Positions 10,623-21,400 of a stretch of 64,000 nt of DNA are shown here, one piece after another; position 1 is the first letter of the stretch; every line of letters starts with the position of its first letter. The notes under the pieces were generated by a model. The model had not been told where the DNA came from. It saw only the letters and a list, made by a program, of their open reading frames with translations, and did not search any database. Both the position numbers and the translations under genes were made by a program. The stretch is taken from contig JAJTFH010000002.1 in NCBI GenBank assembly GCA_021298395.1, positions 62,001 to 126,000 of the forward strand, written 5' to 3'. Origin of the DNA: Gemmatimonadota bacterium (GTDB lineage: Bacteria; Gemmatimonadota; Gemmatimonadetes; Gemmatimonadales; Gemmatimonadaceae).

Positions 10623-11218
10623 GTACCGCACCGACCATCCATGAATCGGCGTATGTCGACGAGGGGGCGATCGTCGGCGAGGGGACGCGCATCTGGCACT
10701 TCTGCCATGTGAATCCGGGCGCCGTGATCGGTGCACGGTGTTCCCTTGGGCAGAATGTGGTGGTGATGAGCGGGACGCGGATCGGGGACAACGTGAAGAT
10801 CCAGAACAACGTCTCGATCTACGAGGGGGTAGAGCTCGAGGACGATGTGTTCTGCGGCCCGTCGATGGTGTTCACGAATGTCATGAATCCGCGGAGCCAT
10901 GTGAGCCGCAAGCATGAATACCAGCGGACCCTCGTGAAGCGTGGGGCGAGCATCGGGGCCAACGCGACGGTCGTCTGCGGCGCGACGCTCGGTGAGTACT
11001 GCTTCATCGGCGCTGGCGCGGTCGTGACGAAGGATGTGCTGCCGTACGCGTTGATGGCCGGGGTGCCGGCGCGGCGGATCGGGTGGATGTGTCAGTGCGG
11101 GGAGAAGCTGGAGAAGAGCGCCGAGGGAGGCGCGGCGTGGCACTGCCCGGTCTGTCGGGCGCGCTATGCGGCGTCGGGGGAGGGGATCGCCCCCGTGGCG
11201 CCCCGGGAAAGGGCCTGA
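10619..11218 (+). CDS. wbpD: UDP-amino-sugar N-acetyltransferase, left-handed beta-helix (WbpD/WlbB-like)
   Basis: 199-residue hexapeptide-repeat protein; repeats such as [23 protein letters not shown] and [10 protein letters not shown] build a left-handed beta-helix. The segment [12 protein letters not shown] and the order with dehydrogenase and aminotransferase genes point to the enzyme that acetylates the 3-amino group of UDP-2-acetamido-3-amino-2,3-dideoxyglucuronate. The C-terminus adds a zinc-ribbon-like pair (CQCGEKLE, then CPVCRARY) common in this subfamily. ATG overlaps the carB stop; a start six codons earlier lies inside carB. Function is inferred from family plus context. Confidence 0.82.
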   Translation: MSTAPTIHESAYVDEGAIVGEGTRIWHFCHVNPGAVIGARCSLGQNVVVMSGTRIGDNVKIQNNVSIYEGVELEDDVFCGPSMVFTNVMNPRSHVSRKHEYQRTLVKRGASIGANATVVCGATLGEYCFIGAGAVVTKDVLPYALMAGVPARRIGWMCQCGEKLEKSAEGGAAWHCPVCRARYAASGEGIAPVAPRERA

Positions 11219-12258
11219 TGTCGGCCTCGCGCGCGGCATTCCGGGTCGCCCTCGTCGGGTGCGGGCGGATCAGCGCGAATCACGTCGAGGCGATCGCCAA
11301 GATCGACGGCCTCACCCTCACGGCGGTCTGCGACACCGATGCGACGCGCGCACGAGCCGCGGGCGAGCGGATCGGGGTCCCCTGGTACTCCGACTACGCG
11401 ACGATGCTCGCCGAGGCGCCGATCGATCTGGTGACCGTCGCGACGCCTTCGGGGCTGCATCCGGAGCACGGGATCCTCGCGGCGCGCGCGGGGAAGCATG
11501 TCATCAGCGAGAAGCCGATGGCGATCTCGCTCGAGGGGGCCGATGCGCTGATGCGCGCCTGCGATGAGGCGGGGGTCCGGCTCTTCGTCGTGAAGCAGAA
11601 TCGGTTGAATGCCACCATCCAGCTCCTGCGGCGTGCGGTGGAGAAGGGGCGGTTCGGCAAGCTCTACATGGGGAACGCCACTGTCCGGTGGGCGCGGCCG
11701 CAGGAGTATTACGACCAGGCGCCCTGGCGTGGGACCTGGGCACTCGATGGTGGCGCCTTCATGAACCAGGCCTCGCACTATGTGGACCTCATGCAGTGGA
11801 TGATGGGGCCGGTGCGCAGCGTGATGGCGAAGACGGCCACGATGGCGCGCCGGATCGAGGCGGAGGACACGGGGGCGGCGATCGTGACCTTCGAGAGCGG
11901 GGCGATCGGGGTCATGGAGGTCACCATGCTGACCTATCCGAAGAACCTCGAGGGGTCGTTCACCCTGCTCGGGGAGAAGGGGACGGTCCGGATCGGCGGG
12001 ACCGCGGTGAATCGGATCGACCACTGGGAGTTCGCCGAGTACGACGACGATGACCGGCTGGTGGAGGCGGCGAACACGGCCCCCCCCTCGGTCTACGGCT
12101 TCGGGCATGAGCCCTACTACCGGAACGTCCTTCAGGCCCTGCGCGGGGAGACGACGCCGGATACCGATGGGGCCGCCGGTCGGAAGTCGTTGGAGCTCAT
12201 CGTGGGGATCTATGAATCGGCGCGGACGGGGCGCGAGGTCACCCTCCCGATTCGTTGA
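11218..12258 (+). CDS. wbpB: UDP-N-acetylglucosaminuronate 3-dehydrogenase, Gfo/Idh/MocA family (WbpB/WlbA-like)
   Basis: 346-residue oxidoreductase with an N-terminal Rossmann fold (VALVGCGRISANHVEAIAKI), the family EKP motif (HVISEKPMAISLEGAD) and a C-terminal alpha/beta dimer domain. In the WbpB/WlbA pathway it oxidises C3 of UDP-GlcNAcA, handing the 3-keto sugar to a PLP aminotransferase, which is the next gene. ATG shares one base with the preceding stop; the frame extends upstream but that stretch is out of register inside the acetyltransferase. Substrate is inferred from gene order. Confidence 0.82.
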   Translation: MSASRAAFRVALVGCGRISANHVEAIAKIDGLTLTAVCDTDATRARAAGERIGVPWYSDYATMLAEAPIDLVTVATPSGLHPEHGILAARAGKHVISEKPMAISLEGADALMRACDEAGVRLFVVKQNRLNATIQLLRRAVEKGRFGKLYMGNATVRWARPQEYYDQAPWRGTWALDGGAFMNQASHYVDLMQWMMGPVRSVMAKTATMARRIEAEDTGAAIVTFESGAIGVMEVTMLTYPKNLEGSFTLLGEKGTVRIGGTAVNRIDHWEFAEYDDDDRLVEAANTAPPSVYGFGHEPYYRNVLQALRGETTPDTDGAAGRKSLELIVGIYESARTGREVTLPIR

Positions 12259-12288
12259 CGGGGCGGGGGCGGGGCGGCGATATTTAAC
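12255..12288 (+). promoter_or_regulatory. Candidate promoter before the aminotransferase gene
   Basis: TTGACG at 12255-12260, spacer of 20 bases, then TATTTAAC at 12281-12288, in an 86-base gap whose AT-rich patch stands out. Would start a transcript about 50 bases before the aminotransferase. Confidence 0.4.
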
Positions 12289-12344
12289 TGCTTGGCATCA
12301 TTGCACTTCCGCCGCCTTTTCCCTCTGCTGAGATCTTGCCGAAC

Positions 12345-13457
12345 ATGGCTGTCCCGCTTCTCGATCTGAAGGCACAGCACGCGACGATCCGGGATGAGGT
12401 CCTCCCGGGCCTCATCCAGCTCATCGACGATCAGGCCTTCATCCTCGGCGCCCCGGTGGGCGCGCTCGAGTGCGAAGTGGCTGGGCTCTCCCAGACGCGG
12501 TATGCGGTGGGGTGTGCGAACGGGACCGATGCGATCCTGATCGCGCTGCGCGCCCTCGATATCGGACGTGGGGACGAGGTCATCACATCGCCCTTCACCT
12601 TCTTCGCGACCGCCGGCACGATCCACAACGTCGGGGCGACCCCGGTCTTCGTGGACATCGATCCCGCGACCTACAACATCCGCCCCGACCTCGCGGCCGC
12701 GGCCGTCACGTCGAAGACCAAGGCCGTGATCCCCGTCGATCTCTTCGGGCAGATGGCGGCGATCGAGGAGATCCGGCGCTTGCTCCCGTCGATGCCGATC
12801 ATCGAGGATGCGGCGCAGAGCATCGGGGCGCGTCGGAAGATCGATGGGGCGTGGGTGATGGCGGGGCAGGCGGCGACCATCGGGACCTTCTCCTTCTTCC
12901 CCTCCAAGAACCTCGGCGGCTACGGGGATGGCGGGATGATCGTCACGCAGGACGAGGCGATCTTCAAGCGGTTGCAGCGCCTGCGCACGCATGGCTCGGT
13001 GCAGACCTACCTCCACGAGGAGGTGGGGTACAACTCGCGCCTTGATGCGTTGCAGGCGTTGGTGCTGAGCGCCAAGCTCCCGCATCTCGCGGCGTGGAGT
13101 GCCAAGCGTCGGGAGAACGCCGCGTTCTACACGCAGGCCTTCGCCGACATCGCGGAGATCGTCCCGCCGTTCATCGATCCTGCCAACGAGTCGATCTTCA
13201 ACCAGTACACGATTCGTGTCGCGCGGCGCGACGAGCTCAAGTCGCATCTCGCCGCGAAGGGGATCGGTCACTCGGTCTACTATCCCCTCCCGCTCCATCT
13301 GCAGCCCTGCTTCGCCTACCTCGGGTACCGTGAGGGGAGCTGCCCCGAGGCGGAGCAGGCGGCGAAGGAAGTCGTGTCGCTCCCGGTCTTCCCGGAGCTC
13401 ACCGGGGCGCAGCGCGACGAGGTGGTCGCCGCGGTCCGTGGGTTCTTCGGGAAGTAA
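12345..13457 (+). CDS. wbpE: UDP-3-keto-GlcNAcA aminotransferase, DegT/DnrJ/EryC1 family (WbpE-like)
   Basis: PLP-dependent sugar aminotransferase of 370 residues. The Schiff-base lysine is K188 in FFPSKNLGGYGDGG, and EDAAQSIGA holds the conserved aspartate that contacts the cofactor nitrogen; the start VPLLDLKAQ is typical of the WbpE branch. It would aminate C3 of the keto sugar made by the upstream dehydrogenase, using glutamate. ATG at 12345 gives the family N-terminus; a TTG nine bases earlier is possible. No clear Shine-Dalgarno is visible. Confidence 0.87.
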   Translation: MAVPLLDLKAQHATIRDEVLPGLIQLIDDQAFILGAPVGALECEVAGLSQTRYAVGCANGTDAILIALRALDIGRGDEVITSPFTFFATAGTIHNVGATPVFVDIDPATYNIRPDLAAAAVTSKTKAVIPVDLFGQMAAIEEIRRLLPSMPIIEDAAQSIGARRKIDGAWVMAGQAATIGTFSFFPSKNLGGYGDGGMIVTQDEAIFKRLQRLRTHGSVQTYLHEEVGYNSRLDALQALVLSAKLPHLAAWSAKRRENAAFYTQAFADIAEIVPPFIDPANESIFNQYTIRVARRDELKSHLAAKGIGHSVYYPLPLHLQPCFAYLGYREGSCPEAEQAAKEVVSLPVFPELTGAQRDEVVAAVRGFFGK

Positions 13458-13472
13458 GACCAGGCGACCGGC

Positions 13473-14822
13473 ATGTCCGCGCAGCAGACCCTCCTCTCCC
13501 GCATCGGGGATCGCTCAGCGGTCTCCGCTGTGATCGGCTTGGGCTATGTGGGGCTCCCGCTCGCGATGGAGCTCTGCGAGACCGGGTTCACGGTCGTCGG
13601 CTTCGATGTGAGTGAGCGCGTCTGTGCGCTCCTGATGCGGGGCGAGTCGCACATCCAAGACGTGCCGGCAGCGCAGGTCGCGAAACACGTGGCCTCCGGG
13701 AAGTTCCTCGCGACCACCGATGCCACGCGGCTCGCATCGGCGGACACGATCTCGATCGCCGTCCCGACTCCGCTCGCCAAGACCCGCGACCCCGACATGT
13801 CGTACGTGGTCGCCGCCGCGGAGACGGTGAGCGCACAGGCGCGGGTGGGGATGCTGATCGTGCTGGAGAGCACCACCTACCCGGGGACGACGCGCGAGCT
13901 CCTGCAGCCGCGCCTCGAGGCGCGTGGACTCGTGATCGGGCGCGATCTCTTCCTCGCCTTCAGCCCTGAGCGGGTCGATCCAGGGAACCCGGTCTATCAC
14001 ACGAAGAACACGCCGAAGGTCGTCGGCGGGATCACGCCGGCCTGTACCGAGGTCGCGACCGCCTTCTACGCCTCGACGATCGACACCGTGGTCCCGGTGT
14101 CGTCACCGGAGGCCGCGGAGCTGGTGAAGCTCCTCGAGAACACCTTCCGCTCGGTGAACATCGGGCTCGTCAACGAGATGGCGATCGTCTGTGATCGGCT
14201 AGGCGTCGACATCTGGGAGGTCATCGAGGCGGCGGCGACCAAGCCCTTCGGCTTCATGAAGTTCACGCCGGGCCCGGGGATCGGGGGGCACTGCATCCCG
14301 CTCGATCCGCACTACCTGGCGTGGAAGATGCGGTCGCTCAACTATAAGACGCGCTTCATCGACCTCGCGAGCGAGGTCAACTCGTCGATGCCCGACTTCG
14401 TGGTGGACAAGGTCGCCTGGGCGTTGAACGACGAGGGGAAGGCGGTGAAGGGGAGTGCCATCCTCGTCCTCGGCGTGGCGTACAAGCGCGACATCGATGA
14501 TATGCGCGAGAGTCCAGCGCTCGATGTGATGCGGCGGTTGGAGGAGCGTGGGGCACGGGTGCAGTACCACGACCCACACGTCGCGCGCTTCCAGGAGGAT
14601 GGGCACGCGATGGCGAGTGTCCCGCTCACGCCGGAGTTGTTGGCCGCTGTCGACGCGGTGGTGATCATCACCGACCACTCGTCGGTGGACTACCGGAATA
14701 TCGGCGCGCATGCCGCGCTCGTCGTCGATACGCGAAATGTCATGGCGTCGCTCGGGGCCACCCGCGCGCGCGTCGTGACGCTGACCTCATCGCGCCCGGT
14801 CATGGGCGCCGCTACGGAGTGA
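13473..14822 (+). CDS. wbpA: UDP-N-acetylglucosamine 6-dehydrogenase (WbpA-like)
   Basis: UDP-sugar dehydrogenase of 449 residues making the uronic acid that feeds the B/E/D enzymes. Rossmann start [19 protein letters not shown], catalytic cysteine C274 in [16 protein letters not shown], and a C-terminal UDP-binding domain with [15 protein letters not shown]. The GGHCIPLDP form is characteristic of the UDP-HexNAc branch (WbpA/WecC) rather than UDP-glucose dehydrogenase. With the three previous sugar genes it completes the set from UDP-GlcNAc to UDP-2,3-diacetamido-2,3-dideoxyglucuronate. Confidence 0.88.
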   Translation: MSAQQTLLSRIGDRSAVSAVIGLGYVGLPLAMELCETGFTVVGFDVSERVCALLMRGESHIQDVPAAQVAKHVASGKFLATTDATRLASADTISIAVPTPLAKTRDPDMSYVVAAAETVSAQARVGMLIVLESTTYPGTTRELLQPRLEARGLVIGRDLFLAFSPERVDPGNPVYHTKNTPKVVGGITPACTEVATAFYASTIDTVVPVSSPEAAELVKLLENTFRSVNIGLVNEMAIVCDRLGVDIWEVIEAAATKPFGFMKFTPGPGIGGHCIPLDPHYLAWKMRSLNYKTRFIDLASEVNSSMPDFVVDKVAWALNDEGKAVKGSAILVLGVAYKRDIDDMRESPALDVMRRLEERGARVQYHDPHVARFQEDGHAMASVPLTPELLAAVDAVVIITDHSSVDYRNIGAHAALVVDTRNVMASLGATRARVVTLTSSRPVMGAATE

Positions 14823-14826
14823 TGGC

Positions 14827-16134
14827 ATGAAGGTGACGGTGGTGGGGACCGGCTATGTGGGCCTGGTCGTGGGCGCCTGTCTCGCCGAGACGGGGAACGA
14901 CGTGATCTGCGGTGATGTCGATGCCAAGAAGATCGAGGGGCTCAAGCAGGATGTCCTCCCGATCTACGAGCCCGGGCTCGAAGAGTACGTCCATCGCAAT
15001 CGCGTCGCGGGGCGCCTGACCTTCACGACCGATATCCCCGCGGCGATCGCCGCTGCCGATGTGATCTTCATCGCGGTAGGGACCCCGCCAGATGAGGACG
15101 GCTCCGCCGACCTCAAACATGTGCTTGCCGTCGCCGATCAGATTGGGAAGCACGCCGTCCGCGAGGTGGTGGTCGTCACCAAGTCCACCGTGCCAGTCGG
15201 GACCGCAGAGAAGGTCGCCGAGGCGATCCGTCCGCATGCCAAGGTCCCGTTCCACATGTGTTCGAACCCCGAGTTCCTCAAGGAAGGGGCCGCGGTCGAC
15301 GATTTCATGAAGCCCGATCGTGTGGTCATCGGCGTGGCGAGCGACGTCGCGCGGGAGCGGATGGGGGAGCTCTACGCGCCCTTCGTGCGCACCGGCAAGC
15401 CGATCATCTTCATGGACATCCCCTCGGCGGAGATGACCAAGTACGCGGCCAATGCGATGCTCGCGACGCGCATCTCCTTCATGAACGAGATCGCGAACCT
15501 CTGTGAGCGGGTCGGGGCGAACGTCGATCTCGTACGGAAGGGGATCGGGAGCGATACGCGGATCGGACCCGCCTTCCTCTTCCCAGGCCCTGGCTACGGG
15601 GGCTCCTGCTTCCCGAAGGATGTGAAGGCGCTCATGCGCACCTCGGAGGAGCGGGGCGCCCCGATGGGGGTGCTCAAGGCGGTCGAGGAGGCGAACGAGC
15701 GGCAGAAGCATCGGCTCTTCGAGAAGGTGAGCACGGCCTTCGGCGGGGCGCTCCGCGGCAAGCGAATCGCGCTCTGGGGGCTCGCCTTCAAGGCGAACAC
15801 CGATGACATGCGCGAGTCGCCGGCCCTCGTCCTCATCGACGAGCTCCTCGCAGCGGGGGCGACCGTCGTCGCGCACGATCCGGCGGCGATGCACGAGACG
15901 CAGCGGCGGATCGGGGACCGGATCACCTACGCGGAATCGAACTACGCCGCCGCCGAGGGGGCGGATGCGCTGGTGATCGTCACCGACTGGAACGAGTACC
16001 GCTTCCCTGACTTCGCACGGGTGAAGGCGGCGCTCAAGCGCCCGGTGCTGATCGACGGCCGCAATCTCTACGATCCGGCGAAGATGCAGGCGCTGGGCTT
16101 CACCTACCGCTCGATCGGGCGGGGGGCCGAGTGA
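14827..16134 (+). CDS. ugd: UDP-glucose 6-dehydrogenase
   Basis: Oxidises UDP-glucose to UDP-glucuronate in two NAD steps. 435 residues; Rossmann motif [19 protein letters not shown], catalytic cysteine C261 in [16 protein letters not shown], and C-terminal [16 protein letters not shown]. The GGSCFPKDV form separates it from the preceding UDP-HexNAc paralogue. Four bases after that gene; its stop overlaps the GTG of the UDP-xylose synthase, whose substrate is exactly this enzyme's product. Confidence 0.93.
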   Translation: MKVTVVGTGYVGLVVGACLAETGNDVICGDVDAKKIEGLKQDVLPIYEPGLEEYVHRNRVAGRLTFTTDIPAAIAAADVIFIAVGTPPDEDGSADLKHVLAVADQIGKHAVREVVVVTKSTVPVGTAEKVAEAIRPHAKVPFHMCSNPEFLKEGAAVDDFMKPDRVVIGVASDVARERMGELYAPFVRTGKPIIFMDIPSAEMTKYAANAMLATRISFMNEIANLCERVGANVDLVRKGIGSDTRIGPAFLFPGPGYGGSCFPKDVKALMRTSEERGAPMGVLKAVEEANERQKHRLFEKVSTAFGGALRGKRIALWGLAFKANTDDMRESPALVLIDELLAAGATVVAHDPAAMHETQRRIGDRITYAESNYAAAEGADALVIVTDWNEYRFPDFARVKAALKRPVLIDGRNLYDPAKMQALGFTYRSIGRGAE

Positions 16135-17087
16135 GGGTCCTCATCACGGGCGCCGCGGGCTTCCTCGGGAGCCATCTCGCCGACCGCTTCCTCGCGGATG
16201 GCCACGAGGTGGTCGGGCTCGACAACTTCCTGACCGGCCGGCCGGAGAACATCGCGCACCTCATGGGGCACGAGCGCTTCGCCTTCATCCGCCACAACAT
16301 CTCCGAGTACACCTACGTCTCGGGTCATCTCGATGGGGTGTTGCACTTCGCCTCCCCCGCGAGCCCGGTCGATTACCTCGAGCTCCCGATCCAGACGTTG
16401 AAGGTCGGTTCGCTCGGGACGCACAACGCCCTTGGGCTCGCGCTGGCCAAACAGGCGCGCTTCCTCCTCGCCTCGACCTCCGAGGTGTATGGCGATCCGC
16501 TCGTGCATCCGCAGCCGGAATCGTACTGGGGGCATGTGAACCCGATCGGGCCGCGCGGATGCTACGACGAGGCGAAGCGCTTCGCCGAGGCGATGACGAT
16601 GGCCTATCATCGGGCGCAGGGGGTAGACACGCGGATCGTCCGCATCTTCAACACGTACGGCCCTCGTATGCGCCCGGGCGACGGGCGCGTCGTTTCGAAT
16701 TTCATCGTGCAGGCGTTGCGTGGCGAACCGCTCTCCATGTACGGCGACGGCTCGCAGACCCGCTCCTTCTGCTACGCGTCCGACGAGGTGGAGGGGATCT
16801 ATCGCCTCTTCCTCAGCGAGGAAGGGATGCCGGTCAATATCGGGAACCCGAACGAGTTCACCGTGCGGGAGCTCGCTGAGCTGGTGATCGAGCTGACGGG
16901 CTCGTCTTCCACGATCGAATCCCTGCCGCTCCCAGCTGACGACCCCAAGGTCCGTCAGCCGGACATCACGCGGGCCAAGGCCATCCTCGGCTGGGAGCCC
17001 ACCGTGCAACTCCGCGAGGGGTTGCTGCGTACCATTGAGTACTTCCGCACCCTCCCTGGGACGGCGCGGCTCCAACCCCCGACCTGA
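16131..17087 (+). CDS. uxs: UDP-glucuronate decarboxylase (UDP-xylose synthase)
   Basis: 318-residue extended SDR that decarboxylates UDP-glucuronate to UDP-xylose. Signatures of this family are plain: [53 protein letters not shown] and CYDEAKR with the catalytic tyrosine and lysine. GTG start at 16131 overlaps the ugd stop (GTGA), making an Ugd-Uxs pair that channels UDP-glucose to UDP-xylose. Confidence 0.93.
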   Translation: MRVLITGAAGFLGSHLADRFLADGHEVVGLDNFLTGRPENIAHLMGHERFAFIRHNISEYTYVSGHLDGVLHFASPASPVDYLELPIQTLKVGSLGTHNALGLALAKQARFLLASTSEVYGDPLVHPQPESYWGHVNPIGPRGCYDEAKRFAEAMTMAYHRAQGVDTRIVRIFNTYGPRMRPGDGRVVSNFIVQALRGEPLSMYGDGSQTRSFCYASDEVEGIYRLFLSEEGMPVNIGNPNEFTVRELAELVIELTGSSSTIESLPLPADDPKVRQPDITRAKAILGWEPTVQLREGLLRTIEYFRTLPGTARLQPPT

Positions 17088-17875
17088 TGCGTCGCTCTCT
17101 CCTGTTGGTCGTCGGTCTCACGCTCGTCTCCGTTGGATGCTTCCGTGCCTTCAACGTGCGGAACTATCCGACCTCGATCTCGCTCTTCGAGGCGGGGCTC
17201 GAGCGCTACGACGCCGAGAAGTACACCGATGCGGCCAACGCCTTCGAGCGGCTGACCCTCGACCTGCCGAGTCGCGACTCGCTCCTCCCCCGCGCGCACT
17301 GGTACCTCGGGCAGTCGCGACTCAAGCGCGATGAGCGCCTCTTGGCGGCCCAGGCCTTCATCCGGTTGGCCGAGAGCTTCCCCAACGACTCGTTGGCGGA
17401 TGATGCGCTCTATGCGTCGGGGCAGTCCTACCTCGGCCTCTGGCCGAACGCAGCGCTCGATCCGCAGTATGGGCTCCTCGCGCAGACGCAGTTCCGGCTC
17501 CTCGTGGGTGTCTATCCGGACTCCCCGATGGCCGACTCCGCGACGGCAGCGCTCGAGGCCCTCGACGAGCGCTTTGCGACCAAGGACTACGAGACCGGGA
17601 TGCACTACCTGCGCCGCAAGGCGTACGACTCGGCGATCCTCTACTTCAAGGACGTGGTGAAGGGGTGGCCGGAGTCCGATCGCGCCCGTCAGGCGATGGT
17701 GCGGATGGTCGAGATCTACCGCCTCCCGATCCTCAACTATACGGATGACGCCGAGGAGGTCTGTGTGACGCTCCGCGCCGCCTATCCGAAGGACCTCGAC
17801 GTGCTGCGCCTCTGCAAGCTCCCGACCGCAACGGACGGCATGCCGTCGTCTGCCACTCGGCCACCGCGCCCGTAA
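17087..17875 (+). CDS. bamD: Outer membrane assembly lipoprotein, BamD-like
   Basis: 262 residues with a lipoprotein signal peptide ending LVSVGC (lipidated C18) followed by TPR-type repeats (YDAEKYTDAANAFERL, AHWYLGQSRLKRDERLLAAQAFIRLAESFP). This is the layout of BamD/YfiO, the essential lipoprotein of the beta-barrel assembly machine. The family is identified by layout and repeat register, not by a diagnostic motif, so a generic TPR lipoprotein is possible. TGATG junction with the preceding gene and five bases before nadD. Confidence 0.8.
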   Translation: MRRSLLLVVGLTLVSVGCFRAFNVRNYPTSISLFEAGLERYDAEKYTDAANAFERLTLDLPSRDSLLPRAHWYLGQSRLKRDERLLAAQAFIRLAESFPNDSLADDALYASGQSYLGLWPNAALDPQYGLLAQTQFRLLVGVYPDSPMADSATAALEALDERFATKDYETGMHYLRRKAYDSAILYFKDVVKGWPESDRARQAMVRMVEIYRLPILNYTDDAEEVCVTLRAAYPKDLDVLRLCKLPTATDGMPSSATRPPRP

Positions 17876-17880
17876 ACCCG

Positions 17881-18471
17881 GTGGGGGAGCGCCTCGGCAT
17901 CCTCGGCGGGACCTTCGATCCCCCGCACATCGGCCATCTCCTCCTGGCGTACGGCGCGATCGAGCAGCTCGCGCTCGATCGGCTCATCCTGGTCCCGGCC
18001 CGTCGGCAACCGCTGAAGGCTGAGGTGGCGATCACCGATCCGGCGCATCGTCTGGCCATGGTCCGATGCCTCGCGGAGATGGATCCCCGGCTCCACGTCG
18101 ATGCCCTCGAGCTCGATCGGCCCGGGTTATCTTTCACGGTCGACACGCTCCGCGCGTATCGGGCGCAGTGGCCCGAGGCGGCGCTCCATCTGCTCCTCGG
18201 GGCGGATGCCGCGCGGACCTTCGCGCAGTGGCGCGCGCCGGCGGAGGTCGCCGGCTTGGCGCGGGTGGTCATCTGCACGCGAGGGGAGGAAGCGATGCCT
18301 GCCGCGCCGGCGGGGATCGCGTGGGACCGGCTGGCGACCCGACGGGTCGATGTGTCGGCGACGGAGGTCCGCGCGCGGGTGCGGGCGGGGCTCTCGATCC
18401 GTGGCTTCGTCACGGAGGCCGTGGCCGCGTACATCGCGGCGCATGGGTTGTATCGTACCACCACCGAGTGA
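17881..18471 (+). CDS. nadD: Nicotinate-nucleotide adenylyltransferase
   Basis: Adds AMP to nicotinate mononucleotide in NAD synthesis. 196 residues with the nucleotidyltransferase signature GGTFDPPHIGHLLLA at the start and an ISSTxxR-type block reading VDVSATEVRARVRAG near the end, followed by YIAAHGLY. GTG start at 17881, five bases after bamD, places the first strand correctly. Confidence 0.93.
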   Translation: MGERLGILGGTFDPPHIGHLLLAYGAIEQLALDRLILVPARRQPLKAEVAITDPAHRLAMVRCLAEMDPRLHVDALELDRPGLSFTVDTLRAYRAQWPEAALHLLLGADAARTFAQWRAPAEVAGLARVVICTRGEEAMPAAPAGIAWDRLATRRVDVSATEVRARVRAGLSIRGFVTEAVAAYIAAHGLYRTTTE

Positions 18472-18477
18472 GACCGG

Positions 18478-21400
18478 ATGTTCAAGACCCTGCTGGCGAA
18501 AGTGATCGGGACGCGGCACCAACGCGAACAGAAGCGGGTGCAGCCGATCGTCGACGAGATCAATGAGATCGGCGCGCGGGTGCGCGACCTCTCCGATGCT
18601 GACCTGCGGGCGCAGACCACCACCTTCCGGGCGGCGATCGCCGAGGCGACCGAGGCGCTGCGCGGACGGATCGAGGCGCTGAAGGCGGAGAAGCATGCGG
18701 CGGTCGATGTCGCCGCACGCGAGGCGATCGATCTGCAGTTGTCCGGCGCCGATGGGCAGGGAGGGCTCGAGCACGAGTACCGCGAGGCGATCAAGGGGGT
18801 GCTGGACGAGATCCTCCCCGAGGCTTTCGCCACCGTGCGTGAGGCGGCGCGTCGCCTCGTGGGGACCACCGTGGTGGTGACCGGGCGCGATCTCCCCTGG
18901 GACATGGTGCACTACGACGTCCAGATGGTGGGCGGCATCCAGCTCCACCTCGGACGCATCGCGGAGATGGCGACGGGCGAAGGGAAGACCCTCGTCGCGA
19001 CGCTGCCGCTCTATCTCAATGCCCTCCCGGGTCGCGGCGCGCATCTCGTCACGGTCAATTCGTATCTGGCACGGCGCGATTCCCAGTGGATGGGGCACCT
19101 CTTCCGGTGGCTGGGCCTCACGGTCGGGTGTCTCGATGACACCGAGCCAGGGACCCCGGAGCGCCGCGCCGCCTACGCCTGTGACATCACGTACGGCACC
19201 AACAACGAGTTCGGGTTCGATTATCTGCGCGACAACATGGTCGTCTCGCTCGATCAGCGCGTGCAGCGTCCGCACATCTTCGCCATCGTCGACGAGGTCG
19301 ACTCGGTCTTGATCGATGAGGCGCGGACCCCGCTCATCATCTCAGGCCCGGTGGGGAACGAGGGGGATCGCGCCTACGCCGAGCAGAACCACGCGATCAC
19401 CCGCCTGGTGCGGAAGCAGACCGAGCTGGTGAACGATCTCGTGGCCAAGGGGGAGCGTGCCCTGGCGGAGGCCGAGGGCGGCGTCGCATCCAAGGGGGCC
19501 GCGCCGCGCAAGGAGGCAGGTCTCCTCTTCTACCAGGCGCGCCTCGGCGGCCCGAAGAACAAGCGCCTCCTCAAGGCGATGCAGGAGACGGGGGTCAAGC
19601 AGCTGATCCAGGAGGCGGAGCTCGCCCATCTCGCGGATCGCAAGCTCCCGCCCGCCAAACAGGAGTACCGCCACATCGAGGAGGACCTGCTCTTCGTCCT
19701 CGACGAGAAGGGGCACTCGGTCCATCTCACCGATCGTGGGGTCGACTTCCTCTCGCCGGACCAGCACGACGAGTTCGTCCTCCCGGACATCGCGACGGCG
19801 ATCGGGCGGCTCGAGAAGGATCTCGCCCTGGATGCGGCCGCTCGCCTCGAGGCGCGGCGGCAGATCGAGACCGAGTACGCGCTCAAGTCGGAGAAGCTGA
19901 ACATCGTCCACCAGCTCCTGCGCGCCCACGCCCTGTACGAGAAGGACGTGAATTACGTCGTACAGGATGCGCAGGTGCTGATCGTCGACGAGTTCACTGG
20001 CCGTACCATGCCGGGCCGTCGCTGGAGCGAGGGGCTCCATCAGGCGGTGGAGGCGAAGGAGGGGGTGCAGGTGAAGGGGGAGACGCAGACCCTCGCCACC
20101 ATCACCATCCAGAACTACTTCCGCCTCTACGAGAAGCTCGCGGGTATGACCGGGACCGCGGAGACCGAGGAGACGGAGTTCTTCCAGATCTATGGGCTCG
20201 AGGTCGCGGTGATCCCGACCAACCGCGCGATCGTGCGCGAGGATCGGCACGACCTCGTCTACAAGACACGGCGCGAGAAGTACAACGGGATCGTCGAGGA
20301 GACCCGCCGCCTCCATGGGCTCGGCTTCCCGGTCCTCGTCGGCACGACGAGCGTCGAGGCCTCGGAGACCCTCTCGCGACTCTTCCAGCGCGGCGGCCTC
20401 CCGCACAACGTCCTCAACGCCAAATACCATCAGCGCGAGGCGGAGATCGTCGCCCTCGCGGGGCAGCCGGGCGCGATCACCATCGCCACCAACATGGCGG
20501 GCCGCGGGACCGACATCAAACTCGGGGCCGGCGTGCGCGAGGCGAAGGCCTCCACCGTGAAGGACCCGGACGGCAAGGAGCAGAGCGTCACCGAGCCGGG
20601 CGGGTTGCACATCATCGGGTCGGAGCGGCATGAATCGCGGCGCATCGATCGTCAGCTGCGCGGTCGCGCGGGGCGTCAGGGGGATCCGGGGAGCTCGCAG
20701 TTCTTCCTCTCCCTCGAGGACGACCTGATGCGGCTCTTCGGGTCGGACCGGATCGCGCGGCTCATGGATTCGCTCGGTGCGCAGGAGGGGGAGGTCCTCA
20801 CGCATCCCCTCATCACGCGCTCGATCGAACAGGCACAGAAGCGGGTCGAGCTCCAGAACTTCCAGTCGCGCAAGCGCCTGCTCGACTATGACGACGTGAT
20901 GAATCAGCAGCGCGAGGTGATCTACTCGCTTCGCTCGTTCGCGCTCGATGCCGGCGAGGAGCTCCGTGGTGAGGCGGAGCGCATGGTCGGGGCGGCCGTC
21001 GCGCGGCGGGTCGAGATGGAGCTCGGCGAGGCGGAGTCCCCCGAGGCGTGGGATCTCGCCCTCGTCCGGCAGGAGCTCCTGATGCAGTACCTGCTTCAGG
21101 TGCCCGCCTTCGAATCGGAGGATCGACTCCCGGCCACGCTGGCCGCCGCACAGGAGGCGGCGACCGAGGCGGCCACGACGGCGTTCCATGCGAAGATCGA
21201 CTCGCTCGGTGAGTTCGCGTCGCGCCTCCTCTCCCTCGTGATGCTCAACGTCCTCGACGAGAAGTGGAAGGACCATCTCTACGACCTCGATCAGCTGCGC
21301 GCCGCCATCGGTTATCGGTCGTGGGGGCAGAAGGACCCGCTCGTGGAATACAAGCAGGAGGCCTTCTCGATGTTCGAGGACCTCATGCGCGACATCCAAC

